Position numbers and translations under genes: made by a program
The notes under the pieces: model-generated
What the model was told of the DNA's origin: nothing
Databases searched by the model: none
Seen by the model: the letters and a program-made list of their open reading frames with translations, nothing else
In this document: positions 22,101 through 29,465 of the stretch, piece by piece
How the letters are laid out: each line of letters starts with the position of its first letter
How positions within the stretch are numbered: position 1 is the stretch's first letter
Assembly: GCF_037975245.1 (NCBI RefSeq)
Contig: NC_092566.1
Coordinates: forward strand, 15,559,501-15,623,500
Direction of reading: 5' to 3'
From: Apostichopus japonicus
Taxonomy: Eukaryota; Echinodermata; Holothuroidea; Aspidochirotida; Stichopodidae
Length of the DNA stretch: 64,000 bases

Positions 22101-23034
22101 TCACCTGTACTCAAACCCTCATTCTCCCATAGTCACCTGTACTCAAACCCTCATTCTCCCATAGTCAACTGTACTCAAACCCTCATTCTCCCGTAGTTAC
22201 CTGTACTCAAACCCACACTCCCGTAGTTACCTGTACTCAAACCCACATTCTCCCGTAGTTACCTGTACTCAAACCCACATTCTCCCGTAGTTACCTGTAC
22301 TCAAACCCACATTCTCCCGTAGTTACCTGTACTCAAATCCACATTCTCCCGTAGTGACCTGTACTCAAACCCTCATTCTCCCGTAGTCACCTGTACTCAA
22401 ACCCACATTCTCCCGTAGTTACCTGTACTCAAACCCACACTCTCCCGTAGTTACCTGTACTCAAACCCACATTCTCCCGTAGTTACCTGTACTCAAATCC
22501 ACATTCTCCCATAGTTACCTGTACTCAAATCCACATTCTCCCATAGTTACCTGTACTCAAATCCACATTCTCCAGTAGTTACCTGCACTCAAACCCACAT
22601 TCTTGCCTAGTTACCAGTACTCAAACCCACATTCGACCATAGTTACCTGTACTCAAACCCACATTCTCGCCTTGTTACTTGTACTCAAACCCACATTCTC
22701 CTGCAGTTACCTGCACTCATACATGTCCTTGTGGATTTGTACTCTTACTGTACTTGTGGCATGTACAGTTAAAGTAGCATAGGAACTAAAGCAAACTATT
22801 GTACTTGTACTGGTGCTTAGGGCCTAGCTCATACTGGTTCTCATGCTGTTGTACTCAACACTGCAAGTCTGATGCTACACAGGCAATTCTTTCAGTAAAC
22901 AAGCAGTTTGTTACAATAAAAAAACTCTCTGGATTTGCTCTCGTTGATTCATCTAGATCTCCGAAGAAGAAATGGAAGATGAGGATGACGACGATGACGA
23001 AGACTATGATGATGATGAAGATGAAGAAGACTAA
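991..23034 (+). CDS. USO1: USO1/p115 general vesicular transport factor, partial (17 exons, N-terminus missing)
   Basis: Encodes the homodimeric tether p115/Uso1p, which links ER-derived COPII and intra-Golgi vesicles to cis-Golgi membranes and works with Rab1, golgins and SNAREs. Seventeen exons join in consistent phase to 904 codons plus stop. Residues 1-569 carry the armadillo-like head (motifs VSPMGVS, GGIVVEDC, WSAQKV, VSEVIRG, RCAVLYCFQCF, GNPPVSLLQQCTN, all close to human p115). Residues about 555-880 are predicted coiled coil, and 880-904 form the Asp/Glu-rich acidic tail that in mammals binds GM130 and giantin. Human p115 has 962 residues; about 100 N-terminal residues lie upstream of the window. 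Exons: 991-1115, 2110-2268, 3562-3767, 4830-4935, 5862-6002, 7167-7255, 8512-8666, 9568-9773, 10350-10463, 11977-12095, 13401-13582, 14221-14327, 15839-15977, 17102-17295, 18842-19066, 20343-20714, 22957-23034. Identity is secure; exon edges rest on GT/AG and phase. Confidence 0.95.
2110..2268 (+). CDS. USO1: USO1 exon, armadillo head
   Basis: The acceptor is TTTCCAG and the donor GAT|GTAAGT; both edges are phase 0, 53 codons. It encodes EFDFHVRWPAIKLL and LVSPMGVSKLMDLLADSR, nearly identical to human p115. Confidence 0.95.
3212..3524 (-). mobile_element. tRNA-derived SINE
   Basis: Read on the minus strand it starts with a pol III A box (TGGCCAATTGG, within 3499-3515) and a B box (GGTTCGATTCC, 3461-3471). 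The body contains the SINE-like CCTTGGGCAAGATGC and the 3' end reads TAAAGCGCTATATAAA followed by an ATT-rich tail. It lies in the USO1 intron, antisense to the gene. Confidence 0.8.
3562..3767 (+). CDS. USO1: USO1 exon, armadillo head
   Basis: The acceptor is TTCCCAG and the donor AG|GTAAGA, leaving in phase 2. It encodes IQKIVAFENAFDRLLEII and GGIVVEDCLLLL, the diagnostic p115 segment. A tRNA-derived SINE ends about 38 bases upstream of the acceptor. Confidence 0.95.
4830..4935 (+). CDS. USO1: USO1 exon, armadillo head
   Basis: The acceptor is CTCACCAG and the donor CAG|GTAAAG. It completes the split AG|T serine codon and encodes FIQRLAPFF and WSAQKVNNVNLMLQ, matching human WSAQKVTNLHLMLQ. 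Confidence 0.93.
4971..5060. repeat. AT microsatellite
   Basis: Runs of (TA)n with interspersed ACAC and TCTG lie just downstream of the donor at 4935. Confidence 0.9.
5541..5830. repeat. Tandem repeat, about 50-bp unit, six copies
   Basis: Units start GAAGCATAATAAATATACGA and contain CATACCCATGTCGTTGAT, at about 5541, 5590, 5641, 5691, 5741 and 5792. The array ends about 30 bases before the exon at 5862. Confidence 0.9.
5862..6002 (+). CDS. USO1: USO1 exon, armadillo head
   Basis: The acceptor is TTTTCAG and the donor GAA|GTAAGA, 47 codons in phase 0. It encodes VVRCLVSPSNPQN and CGLLKQLCDILMAMGVPA, matching human LVRVLVSPTNPPG and CGLLQQLCTILMATGVPA. Confidence 0.95.
6621..6940 (+). repeat. 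Dispersed repeat D, copy 1
   Basis: It shares order and many words with 28111-28440: ACACTG, TAGAACACCAGCTTTG, AACTCACC, ATTTTCAGCATCTCC, GTGATGGA and CCGAACAGG-like segments. Divergence is high; no terminal repeat was recognised. Confidence 0.6.
7167..7255 (+). CDS. USO1: USO1 exon, armadillo head
   Basis: The acceptor is CTCACAG and the donor CCCAG|GTTTGT, leaving in phase 2. It encodes TLNTVSEVIRGFKLNQEFF and AVNAPSEPPR, matching human TINTVSEVIRG and NAPSNPPR. The +4 and +5 donor bases are weak. Confidence 0.93.
7353..7703 (+). mobile_element. MITE family A, copy 1 (TTAA-flanked)
   Basis: The copy is bounded by TTAA, with inverted ends AGGGAGTGAAGACTC and GAGTCTTCAATGCCT. Two further copies lie at 44349-44737 and 61446-61829, in the same orientation. 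It carries no coding sequence. TTAA target duplication suggests mobilisation by a Kolobok- or piggyBac-type transposase. This copy lacks the TACTGTA insertions of the other two. Confidence 0.85.
8512..8666 (+). CDS. USO1: USO1 exon, armadillo head
   Basis: The acceptor is GTTTTCAG and the donor GATG|GTAACC. It encodes PALVVLLMSMVNEKQPF and LRCAVLYCFQCFLYKN, one of the best conserved p115 stretches. Confidence 0.95.
9206..9525. repeat. 17-bp minisatellite
   Basis: The unit is GAATGGTCTGTAGAATA, with variants GAGTGGTCTGCAGAATA and longer interruptions (AATCAAAAGGCGG, ATGCATCAAAAAGC). An antisense ORF across it is only the repeat read in an open frame. Confidence 0.9.
9568..9773 (+). CDS. USO1: USO1 exon, armadillo head
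   Basis: The acceptor is GTTTTTAG and the donor CAA|GTAAGA. It encodes TAGQLLCGGLFSQDALSNW and GNPPVSLLQQCTNVLSQ. A 17-bp minisatellite ends about 40 bases before the acceptor. Confidence 0.95.
10130..10275. repeat. A/T low-complexity tract
   Basis: An almost pure A/T stretch of TTTTTAAATAT and TTTATATTTT words lies about 75 bases before the acceptor of the exon at 10350. A similar short tract lies at 11650-11735. Confidence 0.9.
10350..10463 (+). CDS. USO1: USO1 exon, armadillo head
   Basis: The acceptor is CTTTTACAG, 38 codons in phase 0. It encodes VQTNVGFLVLLSSWLANCP and VTHFLANPGNVPF. The donor TTT|GTATCC is poor but is placed by homology: human continues NVPF-LTGQ and the next exon begins LTAE. 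Confidence 0.88.
10888..11560 (-). mobile_element. Non-LTR retrotransposon relic (3' end)
   Basis: On the minus strand a decayed frame contains NDDDHPLHVCLDKTVFSRSG, RMRLPLASTNRHPSSFIPQY and then a stop. This resembles the C-terminus of CR1/L2/Jockey-like ORF2 (HPL...SRSGR...P...FIP). Upstream, RLIWESQPNLA is broken by a stop. The element ends in a (TTATC)n-like tail after AATAAAG. It is clearly dead; the family assignment is inference. Confidence 0.6.
11561..11976. other. USO1 intron, no feature
   Basis: A/T-rich intron with a short (AAT)n run near 11800; nothing else recognised up to the acceptor. Confidence 0.5.
11977..12095 (+). CDS. USO1: USO1 exon, end of head
   Basis: The acceptor is ACCTCAG and the donor AA|GTAAGC, leaving in phase 2. 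It encodes LTAEVAENADEDKVLVQG and CAFLLGLCIHFNDDS, matching human LVQGLCALLLGISIYFNDNS. Confidence 0.93.
12096..13400. other. USO1 intron 10
   Basis: No coding or mobile feature was recognised. A short (CA)n lies near 12750. An imperfect inverted repeat at about 12900-12945 has arms containing CCGAGGAC and GTCCTCGG. Confidence 0.5.
13401..13582 (+). CDS. USO1: USO1 exon, end of head
   Basis: The acceptor is CTTTCGCAG and the donor GAAA|GTAAGT. It encodes MRQLIAKRIGVESFVEKLE and FDYEFTTLFKQLE, matching human LKQLIEKRIGKENFIEKLG and FDHEFTKLVKELE. Confidence 0.94.
14221..14327 (+). CDS. USO1: USO1 exon; its 3' end founds the 51-bp array
   Basis: The acceptor is CTCTCGCAG and the first donor CCAG|GTAAAT. 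It encodes EEHDNIVTQYKEIIRDQ, matching human EQHDNIVTHYKNMIREQ, and human continues DLQLEEL as the next exon here does (DMELRSL). Further copies of the last about 40 coding bases plus donor follow at once. Use of the second or third donor (after 14378 or 14429) would add 17 or 34 residues in frame. Confidence 0.92.
14285..15357 (+). repeat. 51-bp array derived from a USO1 exon end plus its splice donor
   Basis: Twenty-one units include the exon's own. Each reads roughly ACATTGTAACACAATACAAAG, AAATAATCCGTGACCAG and then the donor-like GTAAATATAAA. CAG|GT junctions end at 14327, 14378, 14429, 14479, 14526, 14579, 14632, 14683, 14733, 14784, 14835, 14886, 14937, 14988, 15039, 15090, 15141, 15192, 15243, 15294 and 15345. 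The last eleven intervals are exactly 51 bp (17 codons) and stay open, reading NIVTQYKEIIRDQV repeatedly. Early units of 47, 50 and 53 bp break the exon's frame after the third unit. Confidence 0.97.
15839..15977 (+). CDS. USO1: USO1 exon, coiled coil
   Basis: The acceptor is GGTCGTAG and the donor AATG|GTAATT. It encodes DMELRSLRETHKTLN and VQIQQLKDQYILLKAQN, matching human SQIQQHKDQYNLLKIQL. Confidence 0.92.
16131..16500 (+). repeat. G-rich 13-bp minisatellite, G-quadruplex forming
   Basis: Repeats of GGGAGGGTGGGAT with variants including GGGTTGTATGGGTTGGTGGA. Dozens of GGG runs with 1-3-base loops lie on the USO1-sense strand of intron 13. The long ORFs on both strands are artefacts of composition. 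Confidence 0.95.
16758..17101 (+). repeat. Tandem duplication (about 155 bp) ending at a USO1 3' splice site
   Basis: Unit 1 (about 16758-16915) and unit 2 (about 16916-17101) share GTGGGGA-rich starts, CCCTGGAAGATTTTG, CCTCTGTTAAAAGTCCTGCC, CCTTGACCTACT and GCTGGTCAGAATG, each ending TTTTTAACTC. Unit 2 ends in the true acceptor CGCGGTAG; unit 1 ends CTCAGTATGACGAG. Confidence 0.85.
17102..17295 (+). CDS. USO1: USO1 exon, coiled coil
   Basis: The acceptor is TCGCGGTAG and the donor TTA|GTGAGT. It encodes ENERLKREIEELQKSQETL followed by AEKETNIDKL, matching human IGRLREEIEELKRNQELL. A MITE begins 10 bases past the donor, and the acceptor lies at the end of a duplicated intron segment. Confidence 0.92.
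17306..17886 (+). mobile_element. MITE family B, copy 1 (TTAA ends)
   Basis: Inverted ends are AAGGATTAGTTCAGGTGTC and GACACCTGAACCAATCCTT, with TTAA at both edges. A second copy lies at 49001-49613 in the same orientation. It starts 10 bases past the donor of exon 17102-17295. No coding capacity was seen. Confidence 0.85.
17887..18841. other. Remainder of USO1 intron 14
   Basis: No repeat family, RNA or exon was recognised here before the acceptor at 18841; short A and T runs only. Confidence 0.45.
18842..19066 (+). CDS. USO1: USO1 exon, coiled coil
   Basis: The acceptor is CATTCTAG and the donor AAG|GTAAAA, 75 codons in phase 0. A Gly/Asp/Ala-rich linker (DQDGGAKDNGGGAQ) is followed by charged coiled coil (EGRLEEQRQEIEELKNQL). 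It is GC-richer than its flanks, as expected of an exon. Confidence 0.9.
19067..20039. other. USO1 intron 15, first part
   Basis: Two diverged related segments (about 19380-19560 and 19600-19760) share AGGTACCTG/AAGTACCTG-like words, GAGGCAG and CATCATGCAA/TATCATGCAA, suggesting an old local duplication. Nothing else was seen. Confidence 0.35.
20040..20243 (+). repeat. Compound TG/TA microsatellite, about 30-bp higher-order unit
   Basis: Blocks of GTGTGTGTATATATATA separated by TTTGCAGTG or TTTGCATTG repeat about seven times. Each spacer carries TTTGCAG, an acceptor-like word, ahead of the true acceptor at 20342. Confidence 0.9.
20343..20714 (+). CDS. USO1: USO1 exon, coiled coil
   Basis: The acceptor is GATCCGCAG and the donor CAG|GTAGGG, 124 codons, the longest USO1 exon here. 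It is Glu/Lys-rich coiled coil ending in KEQDDLLVLLSETDEK and KLKELGGQ, matching human KEQDDLLVLLADQDQK and KLKDLG. Confidence 0.94.
20945..22725 (+). repeat. 32-bp minisatellite, about 55 copies
   Basis: The unit runs CACATTCTCGCCTAGTTACC then TGTACTCAAACC. Sub-types CCTAGTTACC, CCTTATTTACC, CCATAGTCACC and CCGTAGTTACC cluster in blocks, and a run containing TACCTGTCTGTACTC recurs. It fills about 80 percent of the last USO1 intron. Confidence 0.95.
22957..23034 (+). CDS. USO1: USO1 last exon, acidic tail and stop
   Basis: The acceptor is TTCATCTAG. It encodes ISEEEMEDEDDDDDEDYD and further acidic residues, then TAA at 23032-23034. Position and composition match the acidic C-terminus of p115. 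Confidence 0.92.
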   Translation: MSEEEMEDEDDDDDEDYDDDEDEED

Positions 23035-23189
23035 GGTTGACCAGAATTAAGTGTGTCCAATCTGCCATTCCATCTACTCAACTTGACTATTGAGCTTTCT
23101 ACAACTAAACACTCGTAACAAAAATTGTTACGGCTAACGAATATAAAAGAAAAAAAAACATATTTTGCAGATATATTCTTCAGAATAAA
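23035..23189 (+). other. USO1 3' UTR with first poly(A) signal
   Basis: After the TAA at 23032-23034 the first AATAAA is at 23184-23189; another lies near 23473. Which is used cannot be told from sequence. Confidence 0.5.
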
Positions 23190-26100
23190 ACTACTTCAAA
23201 ATCTATTGTAAAAGATGCTTGATGGACAGAATGAAGAAATTCAATGTTTCTACTCGTCGTGCGGTGTGTGATGATGATGCACATTTGAAATGACTGGTTT
23301 GTTGACGATCGGGAAAGGCTGAGCTCCAATGCTATAGCCTAGCATGTTGCTGCCATGTTGAGGTGTGTCAAAGTAGGAGAAAGTTCCCAAATTACTGGAC
23401 TGATTTTTTTGCACCGTTTTCCGGGAGTGCCAGATAGACGATTTCAGGTTTGGAAAACCTTTTTTGAGTGCTGTCAATAAAGGAGTTTTGTCCATCTAGT
23501 TAATTCAGAAATTTGCAACATCCCCCTCTTTTTTTTCTATTTGTTTTTCTGCTGACTTAGATACTTGCTCACACTGCAGGCTGTAAATTTTTTAAATTTC
23601 TCACTCTTTGTGATGGAAAAAATTAATTTTAAGTGATGGATAGTTCAGGATAGTCTGTGTTTTGTTTATTTATTATTGTTATTGTTTTATTCTAATGTTT
23701 AAAATTGGTTTCTTACACCTCACAAACTCACTGTTGTTATTTGAAGCTTGTTAACTAGTCCATTCACCTGCCAGATCAAGCTTTTTGTGCCATCAAAATG
23801 GTTGCAGGGTTGTGTTCCTCACGAGTCATCCTAATCAACATTTTCTGCACCAAACGATGCTTAACTAGCAGGTCAATGCCTCTGTTCACATGCTGTTAAA
23901 CATTCGTCCCAGATCGTATGTTAAAATTAGACTAACACTAGGTTACATTTTCATGTGACATGGTTTGCGGCCCGGGGGGGGGGGGGAATTTGTTCGCTAC
24001 GTGTTGGGGAAATTAAACCTCAAACCTCAATCGTTCATACTAGTGAGCTTAGTGAGTGACCAGACTTCCTTGAGCTATGAAACATGTGTTATGACATTAA
24101 TTTGCTAGAAGCAAACATATGTTAAGTGCCTACTGCTACAAGCTAACAATAAGTCTTCTTGCTGGATTTCTGGCATAAAGGGATCCACTACTACTTTGAA
24201 ACACAGAAGCAAGCTTCTTGAAACGTCATAACCAAATAATAAAAAATAAAACAGTAAAATAAGGAATGTGTGGGGAGGTTTATATCTCTTTCGAATTTTG
24301 AATATGATATGAAATTTTAGGAATTTTTGTTTTTATATAAGCAAGCAGAACAAAGGGGAAGGGGTTGGTTGCATTTATGGACGAAGTATGAAAAAAATAA
24401 TAAATAAATAATTAATGAAAAACAAGTTTGAAATCTTTCTTGGCACGAAGTTTGAAGGGCTGCCAATACTCCATTTCCACCAATAAAGAAAAACGATTAC
24501 AAAACCATCTTTCCTCTAGTTTTTCTACCCCTGGACCAACTCGTTTTGATTTAACGCCGCTATTTTAGTGATACAAAATTCACCACGAATGTTTGTTAAA
24601 CAAAGTTAAACCATTCCGTCTGTCTTGGAAAGGTTTTCAGTGGTTAAGTACATTTCTTTATCCACCCAGAATGGCTTAAGAACAAATAAACAACTATGTT
24701 AATTTTGTGAGAATTGGTTTTCTGTGTGAATGAATTTCTTACTTTTTAAGATCAACATCAAATATCATATTTCAATATATACTTATAAGTTGGTATGAGT
24801 ATGGAATGGAATCTAGATATCTGTACAAATATTATATCTAATACTACAGTGTTTTGTCATTTCATGTCATTGTCTGAAGGAAAAATCCAATTAAAAACAA
24901 AGATTACCTTTTGCAGAATTCTTCTGGTTGTGATTTCTGAGTTTTGCAAACATTTCTGTTATGTTCAGATGTCGCCAGGTTTTATTTGAAATTTCGGTAA
25001 AATGTGCCAATGTTACTCTTAAGGCCACTTTCACCTTCAAACAGGTTTCCTTAAATAACATACAAATTCCTGATTGAACAAACGAACAAGACAAATTTCT
25101 GACCTTTGAAAGCGCAGTCGTTTTTAGTAATAAATGTTGCATGTTGTAAAGATAAACATATGCTAGGGAAGCGAGTTAAAAGCTGTTTGGAAAACATCCA
25201 CAGGGGATAAAAAGATAAATACTCAGGCAGTTACTACATTAGCCTTAGAACTAGAACAGGAATCTAGGCTGCTTGATTGGGCAAAAACCAAACGGTTATT
25301 TCAAAGAACTTTGAAATCATGAAGCGTGTAAAAACAAAAGAAAGTACAGTACACCAGACCAAGTTTTCTTAAATTTCAAACTTCTTTTTAATAAAAACAA
25401 AATTGTGAATGTATGTCTTTTTACAACCAAATTATATGATACCTCTTCACTTTTTACAAAAAAATTATTTACAGTGTTCAACAGACTCTTTGAAAGTGAC
25501 TTTTTAATACCAGCATGCAATAGTGACATTTTTCTGGAACTTCATCTCGCCCCCCCCCCCCCTCCCTGCAAAAAAAACTTAACCCTTAAAAACCACCCTT
25601 GTGTTGCTAAGTTAACTCCTTCCTTCCTTTCTTCAAGTGATAAAATGAACATATATTTGTTATACTTCTTTGATGCTAAATTCTACCAACTTTCTCCAAA
25701 GCTACTAAATGAACTCTCTGCATTAAGATGGTAAGACTGCAAAGTTTCTATAAATGTAGTCTGCTCAAAAGTGAACTTCCCACAGCTGTAAGAACCATGT
25801 CATTTCTTAAATGACTAGAGCCATGTTATTTTTCTTCAGGGCTTTACAAGAGCAGTTTTCATAAAATTCATCACCATGATTCTAGTATGCAACATTCAAC
25901 TGCCTCAAGAGTTGGTGGCTTCTTGTGAAAACGGAAAAGTTAATACAAACTGTGTCAACTTTTGATGCATGCTTCTCAATCGGGATGGTTGAATATCATC
26001 GGGGGGGGGGGGGGGGTGAAAATGCAATTCTTGCATAAAGTAAAATTGCAGATTAGGAGAACATCAGTGATGCATTAATGAGAACTGTAGGAGTAATTTG

Positions 26101-28110
26101 CCCCCCAAAAAGGAGAGTCATTCAAAAAAAAATTGTAAAATGTGAATGATACAAATCTCGGTATTCAAGAGGTTGAAATCCACTTTGCAGTTTGGTAGGC
26201 ATTGCATCTTGAATTGTTTTGACCACGATGTCTAGACCATTTTCTTGATTCACTAGTCAAAAATAGATTTTAACCTGGACTATCCTTTGCACTGGAAATT
26301 TTGGGCAAGAATCCAAAAGAGTTTGTACAGGTCACTGACTGTGAAAAAAGGGGTGCAAAAAAAAAGGCATAAAAAAAAGAGGCAGATTCAACCAACCGCT
26401 TTAACAACGACAAATTAAGACATTTCACCAGTTTACATTTTTTTGTTGCTATCTGAAGCATTTACCACTCCTACCCAATTTCCCAGACCTTCCTGGTGTC
26501 TGCCAAAGACGTTTCTTAGCCTACAATCAATGCTGGCACATAATATTTATTTAATATATAACCATCTTGATGAGATATCACCCGGAGGTTCTTTTAGCTC
26601 ACAGTGCACAGCTATTTACAACGAGACAAATTTGAATGAGCATAAAGGTTGACTGGTGGTTGGTATACAATCAGCCAGGGTCCTTTATTGAGTATAATTA
26701 GCTTTATACCCATGTACTTGGATCATGCAAATTATAGTACATAGATACAGTACATACTTATGTGATCATAACATTTGACCTCATTAATATTCATGCATGT
26801 ATTTGTGTTCATTCAATGTCACTAAGTAGACTGTCAACATGATAACTGATTCCCGGTACCTCCCTTTATATGTTGCCGCAATAAACAATAGATAATCCCT
26901 CTTCATTTTGGTATGCACAAGTTCATGAATATTAACATGTATGGCTTATCACGCTATGAATGTTTGGCCATCGGAACTACTAAACATTTTCTGGTTGAGC
27001 CTTCCTATGTTACTTGTTCGTTACACCATATCACTCTTTTGGAAATGTGACATACATATGTACCAAATTGTGCAACTACTTTTATTCATTAGCAAATGTA
27101 GCATATACTATGATAAAGGCTTCTAGTAATGTCATTTCCTCATAGGACAACCTTATTTACTTATATTCCTTCAACACTTATACTTCAGAAAATATCTTGT
27201 GCGGTCTGATCAGTTTTTGGGTTGTGTCTTTTTATTAAACTTGTAACATGAATGAATGCTTTCTTATTTGAAAAAAAAAAAATTCTGTACCACCTAGAAA
27301 AGTTGAAATAACAAGTATAAAATCTTGTTTTGAATGATAAACCATTGTGCAACTGACTCCCATTGTCAAACCTAACCAAACTCAAATAGAAAATTCCTGA
27401 CATGAGGTCACTTCAGACTGAACGATGAACCGTAACATTAGAAGAAATGAAAGAAAGAACTAAAAGTTCTGAATTTTGCATCACACAAACTGCTGCTGCT
27501 GCAGCATAGTTGGCAATCTCCATTAAACTGAAAACCAGACAAATTATTACAAAATGAAGTAAATTCCAACCTTTGCTCCTTTCAATTTGAGACTTCCGAC
27601 GTTAACCAGTGATGTAAATGTAATAGCACGATCATTTACCACTACAAGCATAGAATTCCAGAGTTCTTGTCTTGTGACATGAGCAGTAGTTCCACTAACT
27701 TCAATCGCCATTGTTATCTGCACACAAGAGTAGTCCATACCAGTTGAATCATTTAATTGTCTAACTTAACCCTCCTTAAATATCTGTGAATAATACGGAG
27801 GGTCATAACATCCAGGGTATGTATAATTTTGATCAGATATTTTTGTACCAATACTACTGATCCTTACACCAACCATTATTGACATTTGCTACATGCACAC
27901 CATGATATTCCTATACAGTCTTAAAGCTGATTCACAGCCAACAGTCACGTTGTCGTCGACCTATTAAATTACTTTTATTACAGATCAATAGACTGGCCGT
28001 CTGTTTTTCTGAAGAAAAGCAAACAAATTATTAGGAAAATGTCCAGTTGTGTCCTTGATGCAAAATGTAAATAAAGAGCTATTAAGAAGATTGAGATAAA
28101 TCGTGTGTGT
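23190..28110. other. Convergent intergenic region
   Basis: No coding feature could be supported between the USO1 3' end and the minus-strand gene. It holds homopolymer runs (G near 23977-23988, C near 25550-25562, G near 26001-26016), A/T-rich spacer and part of one or both 3' UTRs. Confidence 0.5.
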
Positions 28111-28440
28111 AAAGCAACGTAAAACAAAGAATCACCAATATGTACACTGCAGGAGGGGAGGTGTCGGTGTGGTGAATAGAACACCAGCTTTGCGCCAGAA
28201 GAACTCACCACAGGATTGACCATACACCTACCATTATTTTTTGTTTTATTTCAGTATCTCCACAGAGTGATGGACTGTGATTCCAATTTCTTATTTTACC
28301 TACTTGGGTGTATTAAGTTACAATGTCATGTGATCTGAATGAAGTTGATGCAATGTTAAATCCACCTCCAAAGTTGATCTTGGTCTACCGAACAGGAATG
28401 TGGTTGTCTTGGACGACTGATAAAAACTATGCCTTGATTG
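28111..28440 (+). repeat. Dispersed repeat D, copy 2
   Basis: Counterpart of 6621-6940, sharing TAGAACACCAGCTTTG, AACTCACC, TTTCAGTATCTCC and GTGATGGA in the same order and orientation. Confidence 0.6.
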
Positions 28441-28821
28441 TTAATTTGTCACATACTGTACTTTTTACCTGAATGGAACAGTTAACAGCTCAAAGTTTGT
28501 CAACATAACATTTAATAATGTCAATTACTCCCCCCATCCCCCCCCCCCATGGATTCTCATAACTTCTCACTTGACAGCATCTTTGACAGAATGACATTAC
28601 TGGAAACATCAATGATTCTTGAAGACGACACAGAAACTTTAAACACAAGTGTGAAGAGGTGATAAAAACGAGTGTTAAAATGCAGTCGATGGAAGCATTT
28701 TGGCTGCCGGCAGAAAAATGAGAAAGTTTTGAGTTGTACAAACACCTCACAACCTTCACTCCGATTTTTGTTCCCCAAGTACCAACCTCTCCACCCAAAC
28801 TCCTTCAGAAGAAGAAATAAT

Positions 28822-29465
28822 CTAACAATCGAATAATTCCTTCTCTTTTTGGATCTGCTTGTGTTTCTCCATGATGGCAGCATTAATCTCATGCATCCTC
28901 TTCATCTTTTCTTCCAAGACCGTCTCGTCCTTTGACTTTCGTTTCTCCTTCCTCTTCTCTTTTTTGTCTTCTCTCCTCTCCTTCTCTGACGATTCCCTAC
29001 GAGACGAGGAAACTCTCTCGTCTCCCTTGCTAGATCTCTCTTTCAGTACTTCGGACCATACATTGTTTTTCACGACTTTTCTTTTGCTCGAGTTGCCCTC
29101 GGGACTACGGCCATCGTCCCGGTCACTACCGTTTTTACTCGAATGTTTTAGCTTTCTTTTCATTTTGTGCCTCAAATCGTCTGGTTTAGTAGTGACCGGG
29201 GTTTCCTCGTCGCTGGATTGTCTCTTCTCCGAATGGGATACATCTCCCAAACGATTCTCTGATCTATTTGAGCTTTCGTTTGACAACTCAATCTTGCGTA
29301 CTTTTGGACGGTCGTGTATTTCAGGAAGTTCGCTATCTTCTACATCGTCCGGGGAAGAGACTTTCGGACCTAACCTAGATTTAATCGACGATCGGACGTT
29401 TGCGGTGGGTCTGTCTCCGAGCCGGTTCCTTATAGACAACTTCTGGACTATGTCCTCCTCACCAT
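28822..29465 (-). CDS. Minus-strand gene, exon 5 and stop
   Basis: The acceptor is CTCCTCACAG; the split A|AT codon gives Asn. 213 further residues end in KEKELFDC and TAG at 28822-28824. Carries three of the four RLG motifs and the C-terminal coiled coil. Confidence 0.9.

Noticed and set aside
20945-22725. CRISPR-like array
   Set aside because: The whole 32-bp unit repeats with no unique spacers, and the setting is a eukaryotic intron.
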